Positions 13,101 to 23,946 of a stretch of DNA of 64,000 nt are shown piece by piece. Numbering within the stretch: position 1 is the first letter of the stretch; each line of letters begins with the position of its first letter. The notes beneath the pieces are model-generated. The model had not been told where the DNA came from, searched no databases, and worked only from the letters and a program-made list of their open reading frames with translations. This DNA comes from Cololabis saira (taxonomy: Eukaryota; Chordata; Actinopteri; Beloniformes; Belonidae). Both the position numbers and the translations under genes were made by a program. The stretch spans positions 27,112,017-27,176,016 of the forward strand of contig NC_084587.1 in NCBI RefSeq assembly GCF_033807715.1, given 5' to 3'.

Positions 13101-16100
13101 CTTCTCCCTCCCAGCAGCAGGTCTGTTTCAGTGCCGCTGGAGCGCCTGAGGCCCGGGATCAGCTATGAATTTCGAGTCATCGCTGTGAATCGCTTCGGCT
13201 TCGGACAGCCCAGTACACCCTCAGCTGCTCTCACTGGTAAACAACAGACAAACACGCTGCTGGAGTTCAGGTTGATGTACAAATTCACCTTGTCTGAAAC
13301 GAGTTTGGTCAAAGATTCAATCTTGTCAGATTCAGTGGATTTCAGGAAGTTGGTGACGTGTGCTTTTGCTGCCATCTTGTGGTGCAGTTACTGAAACTAC
13401 AGTTAGAAGATTGAAAAGCGAAGACGTGTCTCTGTTCTGCGTTCAGTCTAATTTATCTGTTGCTCAGCAAACAACCCTCAGATTACATCTTAATTAGTTT
13501 CCTCTGCGTCTAGTTTATCTGACTTGTGAAACAATTAGTTTTATTTATATTTTGATAAATGAATCATCTGGAAGAATTTTGCGCCATTTATTTTCCAGTT
13601 AAAGAATCCGTCTTAAAAATATATAATTTAGTGTGTGAGCTTGTGAAGGAATGCTTCTTTGAGACTAACCATAAACTGTAGACTAAACCAGGGGAGACAT
13701 AAACTTCCCTGATACACTGTATGTCCCTCTCTCTGTCTGCAGCGCTGTCAGAGCGTCCTTTTTATGAAGAGTGGTGGTTTTTGCTGGTCATGGCTCTGGT
13801 GGGACTCATCCTGATCCTGGTCCTGGTGTTCACCCTGCTGCTGCATGGACACAGCACCAAGTACAAGGCCTGTGGCACAGGTCTGTGTCTGTTCTTTATT
13901 TTCTAATGTGCTCACAACGTCCCATTTGTTGATTTTTCCTCCTCTGCCTTGTCTGCACCTTTCTGCTTAGCACCAGCAGGGTCATTTACTGTTACCAAAG
14001 ATCCAATTAACGTGTCTCCCAGCTTTTGTGAACCTGACGAGCTGAGACATGCACACGATATCTGTGCTTTTGTTTCAAGCTACTTCCAGCAGTCTTGTTT
14101 GAAAGTGATCTGTGATACAGATTTTTGATCCCCACCAGGATGAATCAGGACAGACTACATCATCAAGCATCTTGGTTGTTATGTGAGGACTTTAATCAGT
14201 ATTACTCACCTGTTATGAACTGGTGACCCGTCCAGGATGTACCCACCAGCCTAGTGCTCAATCTGTCATCTTTCACCTCCCAACTAGATGTCACTACACC
14301 TTGAAGACTGATCTTTAAAGTTTAGGTCTCCTTACTTCCTGGTAGCAATATCATGATTAATTTGTGAATTAAAAGTGTCTACAGTATGTCAGCAGCTGCA
14401 GGGATAAATATATTTCCGTACTAATTTATTTAACATATATGTAAAAGTGGGTTTTGTATCCTCTATTATAGCTTAATAAAGTGACAAAATTCACTTTTTA
14501 ATTGTTAATTCTATTTCTCAAGTGGGAATTTTTTTTGACAGTGTTTCATAATGTCTCCGTAACATCTGACAGCTTGGACGGGCCACAGTACCTTTGTGGA
14601 CTGTAATTTGCACAGGTTACATCAGGACTACTGTTATTTTGAGATGCCACAGAAACTTCAACGGAAGTTTTGTCAATGGATTGATCAAACAGAGGGCAGA
14701 CAGTGCAGCTGTGTTAACACAAACAGAGACACAAGTGGGGGAAAAAAAAAAACACAAACAGAATCTGAGAGAAAAAGCAAACCTTGTTTTGTTCCAAACA
14801 GAAAACCTATTTAAATGCAAAAGATAACAGTAGTTTTGTTTATAAAGACAAATGTGGCTTCTAAAAAACCAAAGGGACCCTGATTAAATGTGAAAATGCA
14901 AGTGTGCATTTACAATAAACATAGTATTTAATTAGTTTAATGTGTAGGAATCTTCCTTAAATATAAGAAGAGTTTGACTGCTCACTAATCTGTTTAAAAA
15001 CTTAGGGAAAGAAAGTTCTCCCCATTTCCATAATAAAACTAAATACTGTTCAGAGTTGCTCCAGGGGCGCTGCTGGCTAACCCAGTTGTCATTGAGCTGA
15101 AGCCGGGCAGCCCCTGGACAGGGCACAAGCCCATCACAGCTTCACACAATAATACTTTGACACTGATGTTTCATCTTGTAAACAAATTTTGGAGGTTGCT
15201 GACAAATGACAAATTGCTCTTCAGTCTGCGGTCACCAATCCATCCATCCATACCCGTTTTATCCCTCGCAGGGTCACGGGGTCTGCTGGAGCCTCTCCGA
15301 GCTCATTACAGGCGAGAGGCAAGGATCACCAATCTCAGTGTCTAAATGCTTCCAAGGAGTTGAGTGGGACTTTAGTGTCCTCGACTCGTGCCGACCATGC
15401 ATAAAAATCTCAATGATGTTTGCTAAACAGTCAGAAGTTGTTTGGTGAGATTTCAGCTCATGCTACAACCAATTAGAGTGCAAGGGGATGGGGTGAGGTG
15501 ATGTGAGAGGGAGGACAAATACAAGGGCAAGAGTAATACAAGAGACACACATCAAACATTGAAGAGAGGACGGCGAAAGATCGATCTCCCTGGAGTCAGG
15601 AAACTGGGCAAAATCTGTTTTAACCTTGGCAAGAATACACATTCCTCTTTGATGTTTCCAGCATGAAAAGTCCTTGCAGATGCAAGAACGAACAAGTGCA
15701 GAGTGAAGCTGACAGTTCTTTTAAACAACCTTGGAATTAATTTGTAAGGTTGGCATGACAGACACTTGTCTACATTGTGCTTCCGTGACACTTTTAACTG
15801 ACTGGACAGACGAGTCGGGGCTCAAGTCTGATGAAAAATATTTATCATGTGATCCTCTTATTTGTCCTGTACTGGGATCTCAATAGGACAAAACAATCCC
15901 ATTTTGTAAACAAAGCAATCCATCATAGTTAGAAATTGTGTCATCTGAACTTGGCTGAAAGAACTTTGAACTTTCTTCTGAGACTAAAGATGGAATAAAT
16001 TTGAGGATTCAACAAAGTTGAAGGTTTAGTATTGGTGTTTAGTATTTCTCTGAACCACCTCCACTGATTTGTGTTTTTGGTTTTGGTGCAGGAAAACATT

Positions 16101-16230
16101 TGGCATCAGGGGAGGAGTCGGTAACGCTGGACAACGGAGGTTTCACTGCTCTGGAGCTAAACAGCAGAGCACTCAACACCAAAAACTCCTTCCTGAAGAA
16201 GAATGGGACCAAGTGAGCACTCCCTGCCTC

Positions 16231-16266
<36 letters not shown>

Positions 16267-19200
16267 TGATCTTATTAAAATGTAACAGATGTGTGAATGC
16301 GTCCAGGTCTCCTCCCAGGCCGAGTCCAGGCGGTCTTCACTACTCTGACGAGGATATCTGTAACAACTATAATGGAGCCGTGCTCACTGAGAGCACCACA
16401 CTCACGGAGAAACCCACCGAGGTCTCTGAGTCAGAGGTATCTCTTCATGTCTGTCTGTCCATCTGTCCCTCTCTGGCTCTTGACCAAAACCTCAATTTCC
16501 ATCATATTAAGAATCTCGAACTAAGGTCCTGCTGGCTCATACCCCTCGCATGTGTTTGCACTCTAACCATGTCATTACGGTTGCTAATACCTCATTATTC
16601 CAAGCTGGTATATTCTGTGCACATGTGGTGCATGTCTGTCTGTCTGTCTGTCTGTCTTAAAAGAAGACTCCATGGGTTAAAGTTAACACCAGTAAGATTT
16701 TGAGCCTATAAATCAGTGTTGACCATTGATTCCAGAGACTGTACTGTAGTTGTGAATCAAGCTTTGTCACTATCTGAAATAAATCTGCCTCAGGAGTTTG
16801 TTTGTGCAGTGCAGAAAATAATTCACAGATTAAAATCGGCCATAAAAAAACTCTGTTGCCACTGCAGCCCCTGAAAGTGAAGTAGATTTTATGTGTGAAC
16901 AGTAGAGCGTGTACTTTTGCAGCTCTGGAGAGCTGTACTTTCTGATTTTACGGAAACAAAGGTGAATGATTTGATTTTCTGAGTATACATGAAACAAATA
17001 GTCACTTTAAGCATTTGAGGTTGTGCTTGCCTTTAAGCACTAGCAGTGAAGTTGTCCATTCTTCTGAGGTTTCTTATATTTAGCTTTAGACTTGTGGCTT
17101 GTTAATTGTTCTTGTGCAATGTGCAAAAGAACTGACCAGATGGGACTTAAGAGCATCTCCTGTTAGGAGGCTGAACTGGGACGTCCCATCTCTGTCTATC
17201 CGCTTGCCATCTCCTGTTTAATATGGATATAGTTTGCGAGTGGTTTCATTGAATATTTAATGGGCTCTATTGGCAGAAATCCAGTACAAATACTGACTGA
17301 TGAAATATCACATGAAAATACAAACCTCAGAGTGAGCTACCTTCACCACTAGAGGGAACACATGGAGATCACATATATTTCATGGCTTTATTTATACAGT
17401 AGTAGGTCTTGTCACATTTTTGGCTTCCAGTATCATTTCTCTTGTACACTGGAGATGTGAAGGAGAGGCTGGGGTATTCAGCTGGTTGCTATTCACAACT
17501 CCATCACAAGATGTCACTAAATGCTGTACAGTACGCCTGCTCAAACATGACAGTTAATTAATTTACTCAGCGCCTGCCTGTTCATAATCATCATCTCTGG
17601 GTCTCTGGAAAGCACCTCAAGACAACTTCTGTTGTAATAGACGCTATATAAATAAAATTGAATTGAATTGAATCATCAATCTAATGGCTACTTAAACTTA
17701 AACTTAAATGAATAAACACAAAATAAATCCAACAGAAAGTTACTTGCAACTTCAGTAGGGATGGAAAGTACCATCAAAGAACAGCAGCATGTTATTTCAG
17801 CATCTCCACGTCGTATATTCTGTCTCCTTTTGAAATTACATGAGACAAGCATTAGCAACTTATGAAATGTTTTGGAGTTCTCGGCTCTTCATCTAATAAA
17901 AGATGTGACAATGTAAACATTAAAACCTGAGAGTGTCTTAGTTTAACAAAGCTTTTGGTGTTCAGGGGGAAGCTGTGGAAAGCTTGATCAATATCACTGG
18001 AGGCTGAAGACTTCTAGTTGGAAGAGAAAATGTAAATGTGGAACCTGAGAGAAGTGAAATGATGCTATACTGCTCCTCGACTCTTTGGAGGCTCTGCAAC
18101 TAGACCGTCGGCCACTTGGCCCCATCGTTAGTATGTCAGTCAGCCGTGGCGTGATTGGAGCGGCCTAACATTGCTTGGGTCCTCCACAAACAATAAAACA
18201 GTTCTGACCAGATGTGGACTGAAACCTCTGAGGCTGTCCTGAAGTTTCTGGTATTATCTAGGACCTCAGCAGTAGATCATTTGATCCTTTTCAGATGTGA
18301 GGTGGGATTTTCGAGGATGTTTCCAACAGATGCTATCAAGTCACGTGAAAGTTTGGGGGCTGGGTTAACACTTCTTTTAGATTGTTACCGGCATTGTTGT
18401 GTTTCTGTCACTCTGTCATCACACCGCTAAACCCTAGATCAGGGGTCGGCAACCCGCGGCTCTAGAGCCGCATGCGGCTCTTTAGCGCTGCCCTAGTGGC
18501 TCCTGGAGCTTTTTCAAAAATGTTTCACCTTTTTTTCCTTTTTTTCTTCTTTTTTGCTTCTTTTTTTTTCTTCCTTTTTTTCTCTTTCTTTCTCCTTCTT
18601 TTCTCTTTTTTCTCTTTTTTTCCTTTTTTTCTTTCTTGTTTTTTTTTGCTTTTTTCTTCTTTTTTTCCTTTTTTCCCTTTTTTCTTCTTTTTTTCTCTTT
18701 CTTTGTCTTTATTTTCTCTTTTTTTCTCTTTTTTCTCTTTTTTTCCTTTTTTTTCTTTCTTTTCTTGTTTTTTTTCTTTTTCTTCTTTCTTTCCTTTTTT
18801 CCACTTTTTTTTCTTCCTTTTTCCTTTCCTTTTCCTTTCCACTTTTGAACATTTGACATTTGAACTTTTTTCTCGAGATTGTACTTCAACATTAATCTCA
18901 ACATTTTGACTTTTTTCTCTAAATTTTGACTTTTTTCTCCACATTTTGACTTTTTTTCGACATTTCTCCTTTCACCATTTGTCTTCATTCGGCTGATACA
19001 AGACCTTTCATTTTTTACGGCTCCAGACATATTCGTTTTTTGTGTTTTTGGTCCAATATGGCTCTTTCAACATTTTGGGTTGCCGACCCCTGCCCTAGAT
19101 GATGGTGAAGGTTCTTTTCATGCTGGACTGTATGGTTCTGGGCTGAGCTTCCTCCTGCTTATCTACCTCCTGTAACTCAGACATTTCAAATGAACAGATT

Positions 19201-19638
19201 AACATCTAATTTGAAAACATCTGAAGAAGTAAAAACAGATGTGTGTTTGATATATATTAAATAAGAAGTTCTTTCCACTTCTTTCCACTGTGAACACCCG
19301 TGACCATCTGACCGTGTTGTGTTTGTGTCTAGTTAACGGACAGCGACTACGAGGACGAGCAGCCAAAGCACTCCTTCGTTAACCACTACATGAGCGACCC
19401 CACCTACTACAACTCCTGGAAGCGACAGCCCAAAGGCCTGAAAGGGATGGGCCCGCCCTTCGCCTATGATGAGTGTGCCACTGCGGACAACGAGCCGTAC
19501 TACCAGACGGTGGTCACCCAGCACAGCACAGGTGGCGCGTACACGCCCACAGGGCAGCCTGCTCACACACACGTCAACCCCAACACCAACCCGCCGGGGT
19601 CGCGCACCCCTGTCACAGGATTTTCTTCATTTGTTTGA
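1710..19638 (+). CDS. sdk1: Protein sidekick-1, 3' part of the gene (10 coding exons)
   Basis: Sidekick is a homophilic immunoglobulin-superfamily adhesion protein of synaptic and epithelial junctions; the family has six Ig and thirteen FN3 domains, one transmembrane segment and a short tail. Exons read here: 1710-1825, 11375-11561, 11683-11820, 11896-12057, 12556-12681, 13072-13236, 13743-13880, 16092-16212, 16307-16436 and 19333-19638. They join in frame into 528 residues plus stop. Content is the last three FN3 domains (each coded by two exons), a hydrophobic helix and a tail ending GFSSFV, the family's PDZ ligand. The tail motifs [16 protein letters not shown] and [18 protein letters not shown] fit sidekick-1 better than sidekick-2. 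Upstream exons lie left of the window. Which teleost duplicate (sdk1a or sdk1b) cannot be decided. Confidence 0.93.
3291..3943. mobile_element. Non-autonomous Tigger/pogo-like DNA transposon
   Basis: The left end CAGTAATCCCTCGCTATAAC and the complement of the right end (CAGTACATTAATCCCTCG) are related inverted termini with the CAGT...ACTG ends and CGCGG sub-terminal motif of the Tigger group. The inside is non-coding and holds an A-tract at about 3842-3864. The TA duplication is intact on the left only. Lies in the 9.5-kb sdk1 intron. Confidence 0.65.
3944..6429. other. sdk1 intron sequence, nothing recognised
   Basis: AT-rich intronic DNA without a supported exon, RNA gene or complete transposon. 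Reading frames here are short and unlike any family I know. Confidence 0.6.
6430..6886 (+). mobile_element. LINE 3'-end fragment (L2/Jockey-like)
   Basis: The plus strand retains the end of a reverse-transcriptase ORF ([17 protein letters not shown], then [12 protein letters not shown]) and an AT-rich tail ending GAATGAAATAAAGAATAAAATG. The same segment occurs in reverse at about 26280-26750, so both belong to one family. Strongly 5'-truncated. Confidence 0.7.
8600..9065 (+). mobile_element. Decayed LINE endonuclease fragment
   Basis: Pieces in shifting frames match the APE-type endonuclease that is also present at 49.6-51.3 kb. [13 protein letters not shown] corresponds to the start of the domain; [21 protein letters not shown] and [10 protein letters not shown] correspond to the [19 protein letters not shown] and [10 protein letters not shown] blocks of the family. 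Frameshifts and stops make it non-functional. Confidence 0.7.
9754..9996 (+). mobile_element. LINE reverse-transcriptase C-terminal fragment
   Basis: Frame reads [20 protein letters not shown] and [15 protein letters not shown], corresponding to the thumb/C-terminal part of the same LINE family as 8600-9065. A further piece ([18 protein letters not shown]) follows at about 10506-10575 after unrelated sequence. All are decayed. Confidence 0.65.
10083..10350 (-). mobile_element. LINE 3'-end remnant, antisense
   Basis: Sequence running from GAATTGTTTATTTCGGTTAC to AATAGGCTGAAGCCAAAGC resembles the block at 24185-24360 in the same orientation. It looks like the 3' untranslated end of an L2-like element on the minus strand. 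A (GT)n run sits at about 10136-10162. Confidence 0.45.
10701..11258. mobile_element. hAT-type MITE with 8-bp target duplication
   Basis: Starts CAGGGGTCGGCAACCC and ends GGGTTGCCGATCCCTG, the terminal inverted repeats of a hAT family. It is flanked by GTTTAGAG (10693-10700) and GGTTAGAG (11259-11266), an 8-bp duplication with one change. The interior carries about a dozen degenerate copies of a ~19-bp unit (CGAGAAAAAAGTCGAAATGT). A second copy in reverse lies at 18440-19092. Confidence 0.85.
11375..11561 (+). CDS. sdk1: sdk1 exon: FN3 domain 11, second half
   Basis: Acceptor TGTTGCAG, donor CTG|GTAGGAA. It starts [10 protein letters not shown], directly continuing the GYK of the exon 9.5 kb upstream, and has the FN3 signature [25 protein letters not shown]. 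Leaves in phase 1. Confidence 0.93.
11683..11820 (+). CDS. sdk1: sdk1 exon: FN3 domain 12, first half
   Basis: Acceptor GCGGGCAG, donor CAGG|GTATGC, phase 1 at both ends. Encodes [20 protein letters not shown] followed by SW and an [13 protein letters not shown] segment. Confidence 0.9.
11896..12057 (+). CDS. sdk1: sdk1 exon: FN3 domain 12, second half
   Basis: Acceptor CATCTACAG, donor AAAG|GTTTGT, phase 1 at both ends. Encodes a segment ending [15 protein letters not shown] then [16 protein letters not shown], typical of FN3 F and G strands. Confidence 0.9.
12556..12681 (+). CDS. sdk1: sdk1 exon: FN3 domain 13, first half
   Basis: Acceptor ACTGAAG (weak pyrimidine tract), donor TCAG|GTGAGC, phase 1 at both ends. 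Encodes [20 protein letters not shown] with HW and [10 protein letters not shown] following. Confidence 0.88.
13072..13236 (+). CDS. sdk1: sdk1 exon: FN3 domain 13, second half
   Basis: Acceptor TGCCTGCAG, donor ACTG|GTAAAC. Encodes the last FN3 half with [20 protein letters not shown] followed by QPS. Confidence 0.92.
13743..13880 (+). CDS. sdk1: sdk1 exon: transmembrane segment
   Basis: Acceptor CTGTCTGCAG, donor ACAG|GTCTGT. Encodes [12 protein letters not shown], then about 25 hydrophobic residues ([20 protein letters not shown]...) and a short basic stop-transfer stretch ([11 protein letters not shown]). Confidence 0.95.
13881..16091. other. sdk1 intron after the transmembrane exon
   Basis: Mostly unrecognised intronic DNA. 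Two short pieces, at about 15085-15140 (CCCTGGACAGGGCACAAGCC) and 15236-15325 (AGGGTCACGGGGTCTGCTGG), resemble a common fish interspersed repeat, but in swapped order, suggesting a rearranged or double insertion. Confidence 0.5.
16092..16212 (+). CDS. sdk1: sdk1 exon: cytoplasmic tail, part 1
   Basis: Acceptor TTGGTGCAG, donor ACCAA|GTGAGC (phase 2). Encodes a tail segment with [18 protein letters not shown], conserved in sidekicks. Confidence 0.9.
16231..16261. repeat. (CA)n microsatellite
   Basis: About fifteen CA units in the small intron between two cytoplasmic-tail exons of sdk1. Confidence 0.9.
16307..16436 (+). CDS. sdk1: sdk1 exon: cytoplasmic tail, part 2
   Basis: Acceptor GCGTCCAG, donor GAG|GTATCT. 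Contains [18 protein letters not shown], the stretch that best separates sidekick-1 from sidekick-2. Confidence 0.93.
16437..18439. other. sdk1 intron before the last exon, left part
   Basis: Unrecognised sequence apart from 17600-17675, which ends GACGCTATATAAATAAAATT plus GAATT repeats, a typical fish LINE 3' tail on the plus strand. Confidence 0.5.
18440..19092. mobile_element. hAT-type MITE, second copy, reverse orientation, perfect TSD
   Basis: Begins CAGGGGTCGGCAACCCGCGG and ends GGGTTGCCGACCCCTG. Flanked by a perfect 8-bp duplication CCCTAGAT (18432-18439 and 19093-19100). The centre (about 18528-18840) is a roughly 310-base pyrimidine tract. The lysine-rich and phenylalanine-rich ORFs over it are low-complexity artefacts. 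Confidence 0.93.
19333..19638 (+). CDS. sdk1: sdk1 last coding exon: tail with PDZ ligand
   Basis: Acceptor GTGTCTAG, stop codon TGA at 19636-19638. Encodes [20 protein letters not shown] and ends GFSSFV. In known sidekicks this hexapeptide binds MAGI PDZ domains and localises the protein at synapses. Confidence 0.95.
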   Translation, partial: LTDSDYEDEQPKHSFVNHYMSDPTYYNSWKRQPKGLKGMGPPFAYDECATADNEPYYQTVVTQHSTGGAYTPTGQPAHTHVNPNTNPPGSRTPVTGFSSFV

Positions 19639-21120
19639 CTCTAGAGACAGAATCTGCACAAAATAATGCACACACGGGTACATTGAAGGGGGGGCTCGTC
19701 CATGTGTGTGTTTCAGGACTAAAAGGGAACTGGTCAAAAAACCAGCTGAAGATGCCCCAAAGAATTGAACTTTACACTACTCACCCGGCTTCTCCTCTCG
19801 TTCATGAAGACCTGGTGTGTGTGTGTGTGTGTGTGTGTTCTTATCCTTTAAACCTCTGTGTCACTGTGCTTACACACACAATTGCTGTTCTTGTTTTCTT
19901 CACATTCCCACTGGTATATCTCACCGGATACTCACGCTTGCTCCAGAAACTCTCCAGTGAGAGCAAGAGACGATGACTGGATAAGTCCTTTTTTTTTTCC
20001 TTTGGTTTTTTTGTCCTGTCTGGGAAAGAAGTCATCCTGGGGCTGGAGGAAGCTGGGATTTCTGCACAAAACCTGATCTCTGTTTTCTGTATCCACACTG
20101 AAGTGCACAAGTCCACATTCATGTGTCCTCTGATGGCTGATTTCAGCGTTACTGACTGAGAAACAGGAACACAAAGGTCGTGGAGACTTATTTAAAGGTG
20201 GCACAGAAACAAGAAGCTTTTGCTGACAGACAAGTTCGTCCACATAAACGGAGCATTCAAAGATCACCACAGAGAAGAAAAATAACAATCAATAATGACA
20301 GTTTTTGAACTTGAAAATAACAGAGAGAGTGAGCAGAAGAACTTAAAGCATTCTCAGGAGTGTCGAGCGGTCTGAGACGTGTGATGTTTGGGTTAGACTA
20401 CATAGGAAATTGTGTTTTTTAACAGTTTACTTCCCGTTATCCTTTTAATGCAGCATTTCAAGCCATAAAGCTTGCACTGAGCCGAAATCAAAACCATTGC
20501 ATCTTTATTCTGTTCAAATCCTATTTTCTACAAGTCTGAGTGTGACACGCGTGCATACAAGCATGTGTGTAAGATGTCTATTGTCACCTTCGAAGCCTGC
20601 TCATGTGTCTGTAGTTCACTGCTAAGCAAAGCGTGCCATTGTGTGTATGTTTATATTTTTAAGATGGATTTTGTAATGCCAAACCCTTTTTACTTGTGTG
20701 CTGATGGACGTAGTTCAGCCCTGTTTGTGAAAATCAAAGCAAACAGCTGAGGAGCCCTGGGGAAGGTCTGCGTGCTGTAAATGAGGAGAGAGAAGAGGAA
20801 GTGATGCTTTCACGAGAACCTTTAAATAAGTCACAGTCAGATGAGAGAAAGGAGCTAATAAAGAGGATATTTTGTTCAATCATTACACGGTTTAAGTTTG
20901 GCTCATGAAGCTCCACTATCCAAACCTTGATCACCCCTCCAGGTGTAACCAGGGCAACACTGTGGTACTCTGTTCTTCTCTTCAGCTGCACATGAAACTC
21001 ACATGTACATTTTGCTCATGTATGATTTGATGGTTCTTCAGCCAGCAGCAGTTTTCCTCACTCTGTCAAGCTTCTTTTGGGCCCCATGCAGTGTGAATAA
21101 ATGGTTATTGTTTACCAGCG
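19639..21120 (+). other. sdk1: sdk1 3' UTR
   Basis: Non-coding sequence from the sdk1 stop to the first good polyadenylation context. AATAAA is at 21096-21101 and is followed by GT/TC-rich GTGTCTGTCTTCTGC. The 3' border is inferred. Confidence 0.65.
21096..21101 (+). promoter_or_regulatory. Polyadenylation signal for sdk1
   Basis: Canonical AATAAA with a GT-rich element about 20 bases downstream; the first such combination seen after the sdk1 stop codon. Confidence 0.65.
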
Positions 21121-22819
21121 TGTCTGTCTTCTGCTTTTTTTACATTTACAGTATTTCATTAGCGTAACACACATGCAGTGCAATGAACAAACAACTATAT
21201 AAAATAACATACATATACCCATATACAACTGAAAAAATGTATGTGATAATAACTTTAATTAAACTGAAAAATATGAACTCTGGCAGTGCAGGAAGGGACA
21301 CATTTAAATATGCAGGTGTGGTTATCAATCACATAAGTTAGAGATTGTAAAGTGTTAGGGAGAACGGAAGAGGGTCCGAGATGGATAGCAGTTTCTTTAG
21401 TGTCCTCTTGTCCCTCGCTGAATCAAACCTTGTCCCTGTCCGATGATGGTACCAGCTTTGCAGACCAGTCTGTCCATCCAGCTGGCGCTGAAGCTGCCGT
21501 TGGAGACGTTGAAGGATCTAAGCTTCCTGACATGCTTCTTCGGCGTCTGTCATCAATCAATCCATTTTTATTTCTATAGAGCTTTTCGTAGATAAAATCA
21601 CAAAGTTCTTTACAATAAAATGCGTAGTAAAACACGTAAAAAAAATGAAAACAATAAAAGATGTATATACAAAAACAATAAAAGGAATGAATGAAAGACA
21701 AGTTTCACAGTCAACTCTTACTATCCCATGTATGTTGCTCACATGGTTAAAGTCACCAGGGATGACAATGAAAGCCTCTGGCTGTTCCTGCTGCAATCTA
21801 TTTATGGCAGAACTGGCTCCTGTGTTGCACCTCACTGCTGCATGTTGTCACTGTTTTCAATGGATTGGGTTTTTCTTTTTATGAGCGTAACTCCTAGTTC
21901 TCTCTTCATATCTCATCCTGTGAGATTTCTCTTCTGACTTGGATCCTGACTGGGAAGATGGTGGACGAAAACATCTTTAGTTTTGAAGAAATATTTGTTA
22001 CTGTGGATGTACTGTGGAGAGCGGATGATCAATCGAATTATTATTCAAAGGCAAAGGCCTCATGTAATGCAGTAGTGTTACAGCACGACTATGTCATTAA
22101 TATTAATGAGGCCAAAAACAACTGGGAACTAAATTTTGATTACTTTAAATTGAACGACTGCATCACATCAAGTACATACATATAAATGAGCAAAAAAGGT
22201 TTACATTACACTTTTGCAATAAATTGCATTATGGACATGTCGGAAAAACAACCTTGTGAAAACATTTAAAAAAGGTTTTTGCAATATTGGCAGTTTTTTC
22301 GAATTATACGCATTTCCAATACAGTTCTTTCATTGCAATATTTGGGTTTTACGTGAGTTTTGGGGTAATGGAAACGCGACTATAGTGGCTTAACTTCCTC
22401 TTGAAATTTGCTATGAATTTTGCATCATGTCACATTGAGTTTGAAGACAAACCTCATTAACCTCAGGTGGAAGTGGACATTTAAACTTGTTAGGATTCCT
22501 GAGCAAACAGCCACCCAGTTCAAGAACTCACATGATTTTTTTTTTTATTTTATTTTTTTTAATTAATATTATTTTAACTAATCTGTTCTTTGTGTATGAT
22601 GCATTTGTGATTGTGTATTGTTATGATCATACTCTATTTTATCTTGGACTGCTGGCTGTAACATGAATTAACCCCCTGTGGGATTATAAAGTTGATCTTG
22701 ATCGTGATCCTGAATTCATGAAACAACAGCTCATAAAGAAAAAAATAGTCTCGTGACATTTTCAAGTCAAAGGCCAAAACACATGTATTGTTTTCTTCAG
22801 AAATAGGGCATGTTTTTCT
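21121..22819. other. Intergenic, old repeat pieces
   Basis: No gene supported. A block at about 21556-21710 (ATCAATCAATCCATTTTTATTTC onward) has the look of a LINE 3' end in antisense. The rest is AT-rich and unrecognised. Confidence 0.4.
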
Positions 22820-23475
22820 TTTGATGCTAGGAAGAGGTTGGATGCAGCCACTTTTATGTCTGTGCTGGATTACGGTGACATTCTGTATATGCATGCATCT
22901 TCTCAATGCCTCCACTCGCTTGACACTGTTTATCATGGTGCATTGAGATTTATTACGAATATGAGAGCTCTCACTCACCATTGTACATTGTATGCCCGGG
23001 TGGGTTGGTCGGCCTTGTCCACTCGCAGGCTCAACCACTGGTACATTTTCATCTATAAGGCTATACTTGGTCTGATTCCAATATATTTACAGTCATACAT
23101 TGACCGTAAAAAATCAGGAGGTTACCATCTACACTCTCAGGAGCGTCTGCTACTATCTGTCCCTAGAGTGCATACCGAACTGGGAAAGAAGGCCTTCAGG
23201 TATGCTGCGCCCTCCTCCTGGAACCAGCTGCAAAACACCTTGAATCTCAGAGAACTGGTCTCACTTAATGCTTTTAAATCGCTCCTGACAGATCTTGAGA
23301 TGTCCAATTCTGCCTGCAAATGCTATGAGTAATGTCAACAGTGTTTTGTTTTGTTATGTGTCGTGTCATATGTCATGTTACTGTGTTGCTGCCTGTCTTG
23401 GCCAGGACCCTCTTGTAAAAGAGATTTTTAATCTCAACGAGTTTTTGTTTCCTGGTGAAATAAAGGTTAAATAAA
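22820..23475 (+). mobile_element. LINE 3' part: reverse-transcriptase C-terminus and tail
   Basis: An open frame from 22838 to 23332 reads SVLDYGDILYMHASSQCLHS, then ALRFITNMRALTHHCTLYAR, the C-terminal region of a fish non-LTR polyprotein. It is followed by a 3' UTR with CTTGTAAAAGAGATTTTTAATCTC, a small hairpin common at the end of this LINE group, and an A-rich end. 5'-truncated; the reading frame is unusually well kept. Confidence 0.8.
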
Positions 23476-23529
23476 ATAAAAATCAAATAAAATTGCTAAT
23501 GAGAAAATGATGGGAAGAAAATGTACTTT

Positions 23530-23810
23530 TCCTGGTGGCGGTAATGCGGCTCCACGCCAGCAGGCGGCGCTGTAGCGCCGAGGACGGAGTCCAGCGTGGG
23601 AACCGCTGCAGGAGGCGGACTCCGGAAGAAGCATTGTAGCAGCAGCAGCCTCACGATGCAACATAACGGAAACATATATCACCTTTTACCCAAGCGTTTT
23701 GACAAAAGATTCCGATGTTATCAGTGACAAAGTAAAGTTGTGGCCCCGCGGAGAAGCCGCTCGGAGGAGTCTGTCCGTCCGCACGGCAAGGCTTATGACC
23801 CAGCATTTTG
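23530..23810 (+). promoter_or_regulatory. CpG-rich candidate promoter and 5' UTR exon
   Basis: An isolated GC/CpG-rich stretch between AT-rich repeats, ending in a strong donor CAGCATTTTG|GTGAGTTT at 23810/23811. No coding frame continues through it. Its direction fits a first, non-coding exon for the zinc-finger gene whose coding exon begins after an acceptor at 33346-33347; the intron would be 9.5 kb. This link is inference; no transcript evidence is available. Confidence 0.4.
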
Positions 23811-23946
23811 GTGAGTTTTCGTCCTTTCGTCCACGGTTATCGTTGAATCTTCATCTCAACACTGCATTCTTGTGCGGCTGCAGCTCTTTTGTCCTGTCCG
23901 GTTATGCAAAGCGGAATGAATCTGCAGACAGACGTATCCGACGTTG

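Noticed and set aside
14594..14827. Short ORFs in the sdk1 intron as extra exons
   Set aside because: No splice signals in phase and no similarity to sidekick tails.
18472..19030. Lysine/glutamate-rich and phenylalanine-rich ORFs up to 182 codons
   Set aside because: They lie inside a hAT MITE on a homopyrimidine tract; low-complexity artefacts.
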